Shown here piece by piece: positions 1-8,939 of a stretch of DNA of 64,000 nucleotides (its first letter is position 1; each line of letters starts with the position of its first letter). Source of the DNA: JAXLYX01 sp046351215. GTDB taxonomy: Bacteria > Myxococcota_A > Polyangia > Polyangiales > Houyiibacteriaceae. A program made the translations under genes and the position numbers. The stretch covers positions 659,622 to 723,621 of the forward strand of contig JAXLYX010000005.1 in assembly GCA_046351215.1 (NCBI GenBank), in the 5' to 3' direction. Under the pieces are notes generated by a model. The model was not told where the DNA came from, made no database searches, and saw only the letters and a program-made list of their open reading frames with translations.

Positions 1-635
1 AAGAGCTCGCTCTCGAGCAGGGCCCCGGGGATCGCACCGCAGTTCACCGCGACGAAGGGCTTGCCGGCGCGGGCCCCGCGGTCGTGGAGCGCGCGGGCGA
101 CGAGCTCCTTGCCCGTCCCGCTCTCGCCCTCGACCAGCACCGTGGTCTTGTAGTCGGCGACCTTCTCGACGAGCCGGAAGACCCGCTGCATCGGCTCGCT
201 CTTTCCGAGCATGCCGGAGAAGCGGCTCTCCTTCCGGATCGCCTCCTTGAGGGCCCGGTTCTCCCGGCGGAGCGACTCCCGCTCCTCGGCTTTGCGCAGG
301 GCGAGCAGGACCTCGTCCTGCTTGAAGGGCTTCGGTACGTAGTCGTAGGCGCCGGCGTTCATCGCCTCGAGGGCGAGCTCCACCGAGCCGTAGGCGCTCA
401 TGACGATCACGGTCGCCGAGGAGCCCCGGGCCCGGAGGGTCTCGCAGAGCTCGATGCCGCTCATGCCCGGCATCCGGACGTCGGCCAGGACGAAGCCCGG
501 GTCGAAGCGCTCGACGAGGCCCAGGGCCTCCTCCGCGCTCGCCGCGACCTCGACCTCGTACCCGTGCTTGCGGAGGAGGGTCCGGAGCACGAGCCGGAGG
601 CTCTCCTCGTCGTCCACGACCAGGACCCGACTCAT
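1..635 (-). CDS. NtrC-family sigma-54-dependent response regulator, 3' part cut by window edge
   Basis: Cytoplasmic transcription activator of the NtrC type. Residues 1-120 form a receiver domain with the acidic pair D8/D9, phosphoacceptor D52 (followed by VRMPGMSG), S80 and K102. After a helical linker, the AAA+ sigma-54 activation domain begins near residue 140 with Walker A GESGTGKE at 170-177. The frame is still open at the window edge, so the rest of the AAA+ domain and the DNA-binding domain lie outside. The ATG at 635 fits the usual receiver N-terminus. The cognate kinase is not in the window and the target genes are unknown. Family certain, role unknown. Confidence 0.93.
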   Translation of the reverse strand, partial: MSRVLVVDDEESLRLVLRTLLRKHGYEVEVAASAEEALGLVERFDPGFVLADVRMPGMSGIELCETLRARGSSATVIVMSAYGSVELALEAMNAGAYDYVPKPFKQDEVLLALRKAEERESLRRENRALKEAIRKESRFSGMLGKSEPMQRVFRLVEKVADYKTTVLVEGESGTGKELVARALHDRGARAGKPFVAVNCGAIPGALLESEL

Positions 636-738
636 GACCCGCTACTTGTTGCGCACCCCGGCCTGCCGAGTCCACGAAAATGCGACGGTCGGGGTCTGGG
701 CCGTGTGGTAGGTCAGAATACCAAACGTGAACGCGGGA

Positions 739-768
739 TTGATCCGGGCATCCGAGTCTCGGTATGCT
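739..768 (+). promoter_or_regulatory. candidate sigma-70-type promoter for the downstream lipoprotein
   Basis: TTGATC at 739-744 and TATGCT at 763-768 are separated by 18 bases, 52 bases before the ATG of the lipoprotein gene. The hexamers are imperfect and no transcription data exist, so this is a weak prediction. Confidence 0.3.
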
Positions 769-819
769 CCAGGTCCGGTTCCGGCACTTCTCTTAGTCTC
801 GGGGCTCCCAGGAGGAATC

Positions 820-3024
820 ATGGACGCGCGCAAGGGGCTGCTGCTCGGATGCATGGCGGCGCTGGCGGCAGTTGGCTGTTCGGATCGCGACCTCAGGCCG
901 CTCAACCCGTGCACCGTCTCGGGTGTCTCGAAGAGCGTCCGGGTCACGAACCTCGAGAACGTCGACCTGCTCTTCATGATCGACAACTCGAACTCCATGG
1001 CCTCGGAGCAGGCGCTCCTCCGCCAGCAGTTCCCCCGGATGGTCAGGGGCCTGGTCACGGGTGATCCGGACGACAATCCGTCGACGACCAACTACACCCC
1101 GGTGAAGAGCCTCCGTGTCGGCGTCATCAGCCAGGACATGGGCGTGAACGGTGTCGGCGAGAACGCGGGTGAGCCGACGCTCCCGACCTGCGGCGCGATC
1201 ACGTCGACCACGGTGGACGTTTCGCGCGCACGCTATGGCGACGACGGCCTCCTCAACCTCCAGGCGCGGTCGACCTACACCTACGTCGACTCGATGGGCG
1301 TCACCCAGACGCGGACGGCGGCCGATCCGACGGATCCGACCGGCGCGACCCCGCTGAACTGCAATTTCGACGGCACGGGCGGGGACGATGTCCTCACGTT
1401 CGCGACCGTCCCCGCGTTCCTCACCTTCGACAATCCGTCGGGCGGCACGCCGGACCCGACGAGCTTGGACACGTACATCCGCAAGGTCGCCTGCATGACG
1501 AACCTCGGCACGGGCGGCTGCGGCTTCGAGCAGCAGCTCGAGGCCATCCTGAAGGCCGTCGCCCCCGGGGCCACCACGCCGACCGGCGGCCCGTTCTACG
1601 CCGACCCGTCCGAGCCGAACCGGGCCCTCGGCCACGGTGACGATGCAGCGACGAACGGCCCCTGGTTCCGCAGCGACTCGCTCATCGCGATCGTCCTCGT
1701 CAGCGACGAGGAGGACTGCTCGGCCAAGGATCGCCGCGTCTTCGACTACAACGCGGTGGCGCCCTACGACGACAACTACGCGAACATGGATCCGCGCACG
1801 CGCGGCTTCCAGGCGAACACCCGCTGCAACCGCTTCAGCGGCGAGGTCGACGGCCGTCCGCCCAGCCTCCTCCACGACGTGGACCGCTACGTCGACGGCA
1901 TCGCGGCCCTCCGCCCCGACTACCCGGGCTCGATCGTCTTCGCAGCGATCACCGGCGTGCCCTACGATCTGACGGACGATCCGTTCAACGACATGGCCCC
2001 GGAGGGAAGCGCGAACCTCCAGACGATCCTCGACGACTCGCGCATGCAGTACCAGTTCCTCCCGCGGACGTTCGCGCTCATGCCGCCGGCGACGGTCCAG
2101 GAGGCCTCGCTCGGCTACGGCTGCGTCTTCGCGCGCAACGCCGACCTCACGCCGGCCGCCACCCAGCCGTCGGCCGACCAGGTCGCGACCTACAGCGCCG
2201 GTCCCTCCGACACGGCCGCCACCCCGGGCCGCCGCTACGTGCGCGTCGCCCAGGGCCTCCAGGGGAAGGGCGTGAACGTGCTCGTGCAGTCGATCTGCGC
2301 GCCGACGTTCGACAACTCGATCTCGGCCATCCTCACGCTCATCGCCGAGAACCTCGGCGGTCGCTGCCTGCCGCGCGCGTACAATCGCAACTCGGCGAAC
2401 ATCGTGAACTGCAGCGTCCTCGAGGAGCTCCCGGCCGGCATGACGTGCGCGGATGTCGCTTCGATGGGGCGCGACGGCACGGCCGTGCGTCAGACCGCGG
2501 ATGGCCGCGACGTCTGCCGCGTCAAGCAGATCCCGGTCGACACCGCGACGCTCGCCACGCACCAGGCGCCCATCGGCCTCGGCTGGTTCTACGACGATTA
2601 CACGTCGACCCCCGCGACGGTTTGCCCGGCGCGGACCCCGCAGCTCATCAACTTCACCACCGGCGCAGAGCCCGTGGAGGGTGGGACGTTGAAGCTCGAG
2701 TGCCTTCAGCCGGTCACCGGCGGCGGGCTGCAGAGCGCGGACATCAACACGAGCTGCCAGCAGGGAGGCACCACCTGCGACATGACTCTCGATCAGCGCG
2801 CGGCGTTCTGCCTCCGCTACAACATGAGCCAGCCGGGCTGCGAGGACGCGAGCGAACCGAACGTCCTCTTCTGCGAGTTCGACTCCAACACCTGCCAGAT
2901 CCCCTGCACCACGAACGCGGACTGCCCCGGCGGCTTCGTCTGCTTCGACGATCCGAACGACGCGCAGTCGGCTTCGGACGCGGGCGGCCTCTTCTGCGTG
3001 AACCCGACCTGCGGCGTGCAGTGA
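820..3024 (+). CDS. large secreted lipoprotein with von Willebrand A-like N-terminal motif
   Basis: 734 residues. The start at 820 is chosen over upstream in-frame codons because AGGAGGA sits just before it and because it gives a lipoprotein signal peptide ending in AAVGC, with the lipidated cysteine at residue 20. Residues 50-60 read LLFMIDNSNSM, a MIDAS-like DxSxS metal site (D55, S57, S59) typical of von Willebrand A folds. The rest is rich in aspartate, asparagine and paired cysteines, with a cysteine-dense C-terminus resembling adhesion-type extracellular domains. It is probably exported and surface-anchored. It stands alone between an NtrC gene and comM. A role in adhesion or binding is inference. 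Confidence 0.85.
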   Translation: MDARKGLLLGCMAALAAVGCSDRDLRPLNPCTVSGVSKSVRVTNLENVDLLFMIDNSNSMASEQALLRQQFPRMVRGLVTGDPDDNPSTTNYTPVKSLRVGVISQDMGVNGVGENAGEPTLPTCGAITSTTVDVSRARYGDDGLLNLQARSTYTYVDSMGVTQTRTAADPTDPTGATPLNCNFDGTGGDDVLTFATVPAFLTFDNPSGGTPDPTSLDTYIRKVACMTNLGTGGCGFEQQLEAILKAVAPGATTPTGGPFYADPSEPNRALGHGDDAATNGPWFRSDSLIAIVLVSDEEDCSAKDRRVFDYNAVAPYDDNYANMDPRTRGFQANTRCNRFSGEVDGRPPSLLHDVDRYVDGIAALRPDYPGSIVFAAITGVPYDLTDDPFNDMAPEGSANLQTILDDSRMQYQFLPRTFALMPPATVQEASLGYGCVFARNADLTPAATQPSADQVATYSAGPSDTAATPGRRYVRVAQGLQGKGVNVLVQSICAPTFDNSISAILTLIAENLGGRCLPRAYNRNSANIVNCSVLEELPAGMTCADVASMGRDGTAVRQTADGRDVCRVKQIPVDTATLATHQAPIGLGWFYDDYTSTPATVCPARTPQLINFTTGAEPVEGGTLKLECLQPVTGGGLQSADINTSCQQGGTTCDMTLDQRAAFCLRYNMSQPGCEDASEPNVLFCEFDSNTCQIPCTTNADCPGGFVCFDDPNDAQSASDAGGLFCVNPTCGVQ

Positions 3025-3054
3025 CATAGGCCGGCTACCTAGCCGACACGAACG

Positions 3055-3082
3055 AACGGCGACTCCGAGAGGGGTCGCCGTT
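3055..3082 (+). terminator. hairpin after the lipoprotein gene
   Basis: Twelve-pair stem (left arm AACGGCGACTCC, right arm GGGGTCGCCGTT, one G-T pair) with a GAGA tetraloop, 30 bases after the stop codon. There is no strong T-tract, so termination efficiency is uncertain. Confidence 0.55.
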
Positions 3083-3215
3083 CGGCGTTCCGGGCGCCGG
3101 CATCCCGCGCTCGGGCGTCCGCCGGCGGCCGACGCGGGCGGCGCCTCCTGCGAGGCCCGACCTCGGCGGAACGACGTCGGAAGCCACCGGCCCCGGACGT
3201 GAAACGAGAGCGGGC

Positions 3216-4751
3216 ATGAAGCTCGCCACCGTCCTCTCCGGCTGTCTCCTCGGGATCGACGCGCATCCGGTCGTCGTCGAAGCGCAGCTCGGCCGTGGGC
3301 TGCCGGGCCTCGACCTCGTCGGGCTCCCCGACCGCGCCGGACGCGAGAGCACCGTGCGCGTGAAGGCGGCGCTCTCCTCGCTCGGCTTCACCCTCCCGCC
3401 GCGCCATCTCGTCCTGAACCTCGCGCCGTCCGACCTCAGGAAGGCCGGCGCGGCCTTCGACCTCGCGATCGCGGTCGCGATCCTCTGCGCGTCCGAGGCG
3501 CTGCCCGACGAGCGTCTCGGCTCCACCCTCCTGCTCGGCGAGCTCGCGCTCTCGGGCGAGCTCCGCCCGGTGCCGGGAGTGCTCGCGCAGCTGCGCATGG
3601 CCGCGCGTCGTGGCCTACGGCGCGCGATCGTGCCGAGCGCGAACGAGCGCGATGCGGCGCTCGCCACGGGCCTCGAGGCCCTCGTCGCCGGCTCGCTCGA
3701 GGAAGCCGTGGCCCACCTCGACGGTCGTCGCACGCTCCGCCGGGCCGAGCCCCAGGCCGCGTCCGCGAAGCCCGCGACCGACGAGGATCTCGCGGACGTC
3801 CGGGGCCAGCCCGCGGCGAGGCGAGCGCTCGAGATCGCGGCCGCCGGAGGCCATGCGCTCCTCTTCGTCGGGCCGCCGGGCTCCGGCAAGACGATGTTGG
3901 CGCGCCGCCTCCGCACGCTCCTCCCGCCTCCGACGCCGCCCGAGGCGCTCGAGATCGCGACCATCGCGGGCGCCGCGGGCGCGATGCTCCCCGGCTCCCT
4001 CGACTCGATCGCGCGGCCGTTCCGCGCGCCGCACCACACCGCGAGCGCGGCGGCGATCGTCGGCGGCGGCGATCCGGTGAGGCCCGGCGAGCTCACCCTC
4101 GCCCACGGCGGCGTGCTCTTCCTCGACGAGCTCCCCGAGTTCCGTCGCGACGTGATCGAGAGCCTCCGCACGACGATGGAGCAGGGCGTCGCGGTGGTCA
4201 CGCGCGCGCACGGCCGGGTCGCGATGCCCGCGCGACCGCTCGTCGTCGCCGCGATGAACCCGTGTCCCTGCGGATTCGCGGGCGACTCGAAGCGGGTCTG
4301 TACCTGCCCGGTCGATCGCATCGCCCGCTATGCCGGGCGCGTCTCCGGTCCCGTGCTCGATCGCTTCGATCTCGTGGTGCGCGTGCCGCGCGTCGATCCC
4401 CGCAGGCTCCGTGCGGAGGAGCCGTCCGAGACCTCCGAGACCGTGCGGGCCCGCGTGGTCGCGGCGCGAGCCCGCCTCGACGCCGAGGGCCCCGCGAAGC
4501 CCCTCGAGCTCGCCCGGACGCTCGACGCGGAGACGTCCGCAGCCCTCGACGTCGCCTGCGAGCGGCTCGGCCTCTCCGCGCGCGGTCACGCGAAGGTCCT
4601 GTCGGTCGCCCGCACCCTCGCCGCGCTCGACGACGCGGGGCGGATCGCGCTCGCCCACGTGCTCGAGGCGCTCGCGTACCGCGGGCCCACGCAACGTTCC
4701 GCGACGGAGAACGGCTCCGTCGCCGATTCGCTCGGAGGAAGAGATGGCTGA
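3216..4751 (+). CDS. comM: YifB/ComM-family Mg-chelatase-like AAA+ ATPase
   Basis: 511 residues, the normal length for ComM/YifB. This family forms a hexameric helicase that promotes branch migration during natural transformation. The N-terminal third is the ribosomal-S5-like/Lon-like ChlI domain. The AAA+ module carries Walker A GPPGSGKT at 219-226 and Walker B LFLDELPEF at 301-309. A cysteine cluster (CPCG ... CTC) spans residues 350-364, and the C-terminal Mg-chelatase helical domain follows. The stop overlaps the recA start, so the two recombination genes are very likely co-transcribed and translationally coupled. A role in DNA uptake here is inference from the family. Confidence 0.93.
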   Translation: MKLATVLSGCLLGIDAHPVVVEAQLGRGLPGLDLVGLPDRAGRESTVRVKAALSSLGFTLPPRHLVLNLAPSDLRKAGAAFDLAIAVAILCASEALPDERLGSTLLLGELALSGELRPVPGVLAQLRMAARRGLRRAIVPSANERDAALATGLEALVAGSLEEAVAHLDGRRTLRRAEPQAASAKPATDEDLADVRGQPAARRALEIAAAGGHALLFVGPPGSGKTMLARRLRTLLPPPTPPEALEIATIAGAAGAMLPGSLDSIARPFRAPHHTASAAAIVGGGDPVRPGELTLAHGGVLFLDELPEFRRDVIESLRTTMEQGVAVVTRAHGRVAMPARPLVVAAMNPCPCGFAGDSKRVCTCPVDRIARYAGRVSGPVLDRFDLVVRVPRVDPRRLRAEEPSETSETVRARVVAARARLDAEGPAKPLELARTLDAETSAALDVACERLGLSARGHAKVLSVARTLAALDDAGRIALAHVLEALAYRGPTQRSATENGSVADSLGGRDG

Positions 4752-5763
4752 TTCGTGGAAGGACAAGATCAAGGCGATGGACGACGCGATGCGCACCATC
4801 GAGAAGCAGTTCGGCAAGGGCGCGGTGATGCGGCTCGGGGAACGCGAGGCCGAGGTCGTGCCGAGCATCTCGACCGGCTGCCCCTCGCTCGACGCCGCCC
4901 TCGGCTGCGGCGGCTATCCGCGCGGACGCGTGGTCGAGATCTTCGGGCCGGAGTCGAGCGGCAAGACGACGCTCATGCTCCACGCGATCGCGGAGTGCCA
5001 GAAGGCCGGCGGGGTCGCGGCGTTCATCGACGCGGAGCACGCGCTCGACGTCCGCTACGCGGTCGCGCTCGGGGTCGATCCGGATCAGCTCGTGGTCAGC
5101 CAGCCCGACAACGGCGAGCAGGCGCTCGAGATCGCCGAGACCCTGGTCCGCAGCGGCGCGGTCGACCTCGTCGTCGTCGACTCGGTGGCGGCGCTCGTGC
5201 CGCAGGCCGAGATCGAGGGCGAGATGGGCGACAGCCACGTCGGTCTGCAGGCGCGGCTGATGAGCCAGGCGCTCCGCAAGCTGACGGGCATCGCCCATCG
5301 TACCGGCACCACCATCGCGTTCATCAACCAGCTCCGGATGAAGATCGGCGTGACCTTCGGCTCGCCCGAGACGACGACGGGTGGCAACGCGCTCAAGTAC
5401 TACGCCTCGGTCCGACTCGACGTGAGGCGCATCGGCGCCGTGAAGGTGGGAGAGGACGTCGTCGGCAACCGGACGCGCGTGAAGGTCGTGAAGAACAAGC
5501 TCGCTCCCCCCTTCCAACAGGCGGAGTTCGACATCCGCTACGGCGTCGGCATCGACGCGATCGGCGACCTCCTCGACGAGGCGGAGCAGCGGGGCGTCGT
5601 CGAGAAGAGCGGCGCGTACTACAGCCACGCCGGGCAGAGCCTCGGTCAGGGCCGGGAGAAGTCGCGCCTCGCGTTGATCGCGGATCCCAGCCTCGTCACG
5701 AAGCTCCGCGAGGCCCTCCTCGCCACGGGCGGTCGATCGATGCGTGCCGCCGACGCCGCGTGA
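4744..5763 (+). CDS. recA: recombinase A
   Basis: 339 residues, full length. RecA forms an ATP-dependent filament on single-stranded DNA, drives strand exchange and triggers LexA-type self-cleavage. Walker A GPESSGKT lies at 68-75, followed by the conserved ENALD-like segment (EHALDVRYA), the L1/L2 loop regions and NQLRMKIGVTFG. The ATG at 4744 lies within the last codons of comM, giving an 8-base overlap, and its GGAGGAAGAG ribosome site is inside comM. No LexA box was recognised immediately upstream, as expected for the second gene of an operon. Any SOS control would act upstream of comM or from an internal promoter. Confidence 0.98.
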   Translation: MADSWKDKIKAMDDAMRTIEKQFGKGAVMRLGEREAEVVPSISTGCPSLDAALGCGGYPRGRVVEIFGPESSGKTTLMLHAIAECQKAGGVAAFIDAEHALDVRYAVALGVDPDQLVVSQPDNGEQALEIAETLVRSGAVDLVVVDSVAALVPQAEIEGEMGDSHVGLQARLMSQALRKLTGIAHRTGTTIAFINQLRMKIGVTFGSPETTTGGNALKYYASVRLDVRRIGAVKVGEDVVGNRTRVKVVKNKLAPPFQQAEFDIRYGVGIDAIGDLLDEAEQRGVVEKSGAYYSHAGQSLGQGREKSRLALIADPSLVTKLREALLATGGRSMRAADAA

Positions 5764-5768
5764 GCGCA

Positions 5769-5795
5769 CGCGCCGGCCTTCGGGTGGCCGGCGCG
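5769..5795. terminator. bidirectional hairpin between convergent recA and lipoprotein genes
   Basis: Ten-pair perfect G/C stem (CGCGCCGGCC with GGCCGGCGCG) around a seven-base loop, immediately after recA and immediately after the end of the convergent gene. It probably serves both directions. There is no T-tract. Confidence 0.6.
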
Positions 5796-5802
5796 CGTAG
5801 CC

Positions 5803-7740
5803 TCATTCGATGGCCGGGCCGCCGCAGGCCCACTCCACGCCGACGCTGTCGACGCGGGGTGTGGCCTCCGGCGAAGACGTGGCGAGCGTGAGCCGGAGCT
5901 CGATCGCGCCTCCGTCCGGGAGCGAGAGCGGCAGGAGCTCGCCGCCCGGCGGGATCGTTCCGATCACGGCGTAGGTCGCCGCGTCGAGCCCGCCCTCGTC
6001 GCTCGCCCAGCGTACCTCGAAGCGCAGCGTGCCGACCGGGCCCGGATCGCCGCGGAAATGGAGCGCCTTCCAATTCGTGAGCGCGCCGCCGCAGCCGGCG
6101 AAGCGCTCGACGATCGACGCCGAGGGGGGGTAGCTGCCCATGCGCCCGCGGCCGGTGAGATCACCCTCCGCACGCGGCCCCTGCCCGACGGGCACGTGCG
6201 CCGTGACGGTGTCGGTCGCCGGATCGATCCGCGTCGCGAGGCCGACGCCCGCGGGCCCGCCGAGGCGGCTCACGGCCCACACGGCCGAGGTACCGTCGAC
6301 GGCCGTGACGATCGTGTCGACCGGCGTGCGGCCGAGGACCTGGAGATCGACGACGCTCCGGACGACGAACGGGGAAGCCCCCACGTGCGAGACCCGACCG
6401 TCGGTGTGCGCGACGTAGACGTCGCCGCCGAGGAAGGCGCCTCCCCGGGGATTCGGCACGGTCGCGATCGCGACGACGCGCGAGGTCGAAGCATCGAAGC
6501 GCAGGACCTGATCGCAGGAGTACCCGGAGAGGAAGATCTCGCCTTCCCGCGAGATCGCGAGCCCGTACACGAGGTAGCAGGGCACGGGGATCGGGAAGAG
6601 CTTCGTCGTCGGCGGATGCGTGCTCCGATCGAGGCGCAGGAGGTAGCCGTCCTGCGAGGCCATCCAGACGTAGCCCTGCGGATCCATCGCCGCCGCGTAG
6701 GGCCGGAAGCCGGGCGTCGAGACCCGCTCGAGCGCGGTCCCCGTGGCGCCGTCGACCCGGACGATCGCTTCGCCCTCGTGCAGCCCCACCCACGCGTCCC
6801 CGTGGCCGAGGCCCGACGCACCGGGATTCCCGTCGACGACGAGCGCCCTCGGCCCTTCGGCCCACTCGGAGATGGCCGTCGTGTAGAGCACGCATTCGTC
6901 CTGGCCGAAGGGAAGGACGTCGGAGGAACCGGTCGAGGTCCGGATGCCCGGCGTCCCGTCGCGGTCCACGCAGCGGCCGAGGTCGGTCGCGATCTTCGAG
7001 AGCGTGCCGTAGCCCGTGGGCGCCTGGTTCGCGACGAAGACGTCGCCCGCGAGGTCGAGCGCGATCCGGCTCGGCTCGTCGCCGACGACGTAGCGCGCGA
7101 CCTCGGCGAGGGCACCCACGTCGATGCGGGAGACCGAATCCTCGGCGGAGTTGCCGACGAAGAGTCCCGGCGAAGGCGGCTCGCTCCGCGCGAGCTCGAG
7201 CGAGCCCGACTCGAGGACCTCGAGCCCGCCGCCCCCGACGAAGGGTCGATCGCCCTGCCCCCACACGTCGCCGAGGCAGGTCGGATCGCAGCCGCCGCAC
7301 GGCGAGAGCACGCCGTCGTCGATCTTCCCGTCGCAGTCCTGATCGACCCCGTCGCAGACCTCGTCCGTCGGCGTGCGCTCGTGCTCGCAGAGACCGTAGA
7401 TGCCGTTGATGCAGGTCTTCGTGCCCGCGACGCAGAGGCCGACGCCCTCGGTGCCCGACGGGCCGCTGTAGCAGGCCGTCGTCTGGAAGAGGAAGCACGG
7501 GCACCCGGTCGCCGAGGGATCGGCTTGGCAATCGGGCGGAGGCACGTTCACGCAGTCGACGTTGCGCGCGGCGTTCTGGTCGTCGCAATCGTGCCCGAGC
7601 GCGCAGTGGTCCCCGTAGCCGTCGCGATCGAAGTCCCTGCAAGTCGAATTGCAGCCGGTCGCGGGTGCGATGGCGGCGATCGCGAAGGCGATCGGCAGCA
7701 GGAAGAAGGCCCCGTTCCGAATGGACGATGGGGTAAGCAC
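5803..7740 (-). CDS. lipoprotein with metal-binding Cys/Asp repeats and beta-propeller-like domain
   Basis: 645 residues from a GTG at 7740, chosen because GGAG lies four bases upstream and because it gives a signal peptide ending in PATGC (lipid cysteine 30). Upstream in-frame starts would add about 32 residues of low-complexity sequence. After the signal come FDRDGYGDHC and DQDCDGKIDDG, the Asp-rich putative metal-binding motifs common in myxobacterial secreted proteins. The middle (about 170-530) has repeated blades such as VYGLAISREGEIFLSG, resembling an NHL/SMP-30-type propeller. The C-terminus ends in a small beta domain. It is likely outer-membrane anchored; its ligand is unknown. It diverges from the epimerase gene at 7860. 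Confidence 0.8.
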   Translation of the reverse strand: MLTPSSIRNGAFFLLPIAFAIAAIAPATGCNSTCRDFDRDGYGDHCALGHDCDDQNAARNVDCVNVPPPDCQADPSATGCPCFLFQTTACYSGPSGTEGVGLCVAGTKTCINGIYGLCEHERTPTDEVCDGVDQDCDGKIDDGVLSPCGGCDPTCLGDVWGQGDRPFVGGGGLEVLESGSLELARSEPPSPGLFVGNSAEDSVSRIDVGALAEVARYVVGDEPSRIALDLAGDVFVANQAPTGYGTLSKIATDLGRCVDRDGTPGIRTSTGSSDVLPFGQDECVLYTTAISEWAEGPRALVVDGNPGASGLGHGDAWVGLHEGEAIVRVDGATGTALERVSTPGFRPYAAAMDPQGYVWMASQDGYLLRLDRSTHPPTTKLFPIPVPCYLVYGLAISREGEIFLSGYSCDQVLRFDASTSRVVAIATVPNPRGGAFLGGDVYVAHTDGRVSHVGASPFVVRSVVDLQVLGRTPVDTIVTAVDGTSAVWAVSRLGGPAGVGLATRIDPATDTVTAHVPVGQGPRAEGDLTGRGRMGSYPPSASIVERFAGCGGALTNWKALHFRGDPGPVGTLRFEVRWASDEGGLDAATYAVIGTIPPGGELLPLSLPDGGAIELRLTLATSSPEATPRVDSVGVEWACGGPAIE

Positions 7741-7859
7741 GGAGCTCCAGCATAGCAGGGGCGTGCCGTGGGGGCCGACGTGGGGCGGCCCCTCGGTCGT
7801 CCCCCCTCCCCCGCGGGCCGCCATTGCGGATCCCATCCCGTTCGAGTACCCAGGTCTCC

Positions 7860-8909
7860 GTGCGCGTCGTGGTCACAGGGGGCTCCGGATTCCTCGGGAG
7901 GGCGATCGTCGAGCACCTCGTCTCCCAGGGCCACGAGGTGAAGGCGCTCGTGCGCTCGGACCGGGCGTGCGCCGAGCTCGCAGAGGCCGGGATCGACGCA
8001 CGACGCTTCGATCTCGGCGATCCGCGGACGGTCGCGGAGGCCGCGCGCGGGGCGGACGCCCTGGTGCACGCCGCGGGGACGAGCGATCCGCGCGCGTCGG
8101 CCCTCGCGCTCGGCTGGCTGCACGTCGCCGGCACGGAGAACGTGCTGCGCGGCGCGAAGCACGCCGGCGTCCAGCGCTTCGTCCAGCTCTCCTGCGCGGA
8201 CGTGACGCTCACGGGCGAGCCCCGCGCGAACTGGAGCGAGGACCGCACGACGATCGGGCTCCCGATCGACGCGCTCTGCCGCACGAAGCGCGAGGCGGAG
8301 GAGAGCGTGCTCGGCGCCGGGACGAGCGCGTTCCACACGGTGGTGCTGCGTCCCGCGTTCGTGTGGGGTCCTCGGGATCGCACGAACCTTCCTCGGCTCT
8401 GCCGCGAGGGGCTCGACGGAGGCATCCACACCGTGGGTCGTGGCCTCTCGTTCTTCGCGACGACCTACGTCGGCAACCTCGTCCGCGCCGTCGAAGGTGC
8501 GCTCCTCGCGGAGGCCGCGCGCGGCGGCGTCTACTACGTGATCGATCGCGAGATGTCGCTGCAGAAGCCCTTCTTCGATCGGCTCTCGCTCGCCCTCGGC
8601 CTCCCTCCGGCTCGGGTCGGTCGTTCGGTGCTCGTCGAGCGCGGCCTCGCCCGCCTCCGCGCCGCTCTCGGTCGCGACGGGCTGACGGAAGGCGAGGTCG
8701 TTCGCCGCGGCACGTCGAGCGCCTTCGATGCGAAGCGCGCACGCACGGAGCTCGGCTACGAGCCGACGTTCTCCCAGGAGGACGGCATGGAGGCGCTCGC
8801 CTCCTGGGCTCGCTCGCTCGGTGGACCGGAGGCGATCGCGAAGACGGCGCGGCCCTCGCCGACCGATGCCGACGTCGACGAGCTCGTGCGACGCGCGCAC
8901 GAGGCGTGA
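7860..8909 (+). CDS. NAD(P)-binding epimerase/dehydratase-like SDR lacking the catalytic Tyr
   Basis: 349 residues from GTG 7860, the start that places the dinucleotide motif TGGSGFLG (residues 6-13) at the N-terminus; an upstream TTG at 7824 would add 12 residues. It is an extended short-chain dehydrogenase, with VQLSC (108-112) where the catalytic Ser usually lies. The YxxxK site reads LCRTK (139-143): the lysine is kept but tyrosine is replaced by leucine. It is therefore either a non-classical reductase or a binding or regulatory protein. The C-terminal half retains the substrate-domain pattern seen in 3-beta-hydroxysteroid-dehydrogenase-like SDRs. The substrate is unknown. Confidence 0.85.
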   Translation: MRVVVTGGSGFLGRAIVEHLVSQGHEVKALVRSDRACAELAEAGIDARRFDLGDPRTVAEAARGADALVHAAGTSDPRASALALGWLHVAGTENVLRGAKHAGVQRFVQLSCADVTLTGEPRANWSEDRTTIGLPIDALCRTKREAEESVLGAGTSAFHTVVLRPAFVWGPRDRTNLPRLCREGLDGGIHTVGRGLSFFATTYVGNLVRAVEGALLAEAARGGVYYVIDREMSLQKPFFDRLSLALGLPPARVGRSVLVERGLARLRAALGRDGLTEGEVVRRGTSSAFDAKRARTELGYEPTFSQEDGMEALASWARSLGGPEAIAKTARPSPTDADVDELVRRAHEA

Positions 8910-8939
8910 CGCGCCCGGTGGAGGCCCGACGGGCTCGGA

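Noticed and set aside
793..3027. 744-residue open frame opposite the VWA-like lipoprotein
   Set aside because: It mirrors the real gene, is Arg/Asp/Val-rich without motifs, and the plus-strand frame has a signal peptide, ribosome site and MIDAS-like motif.
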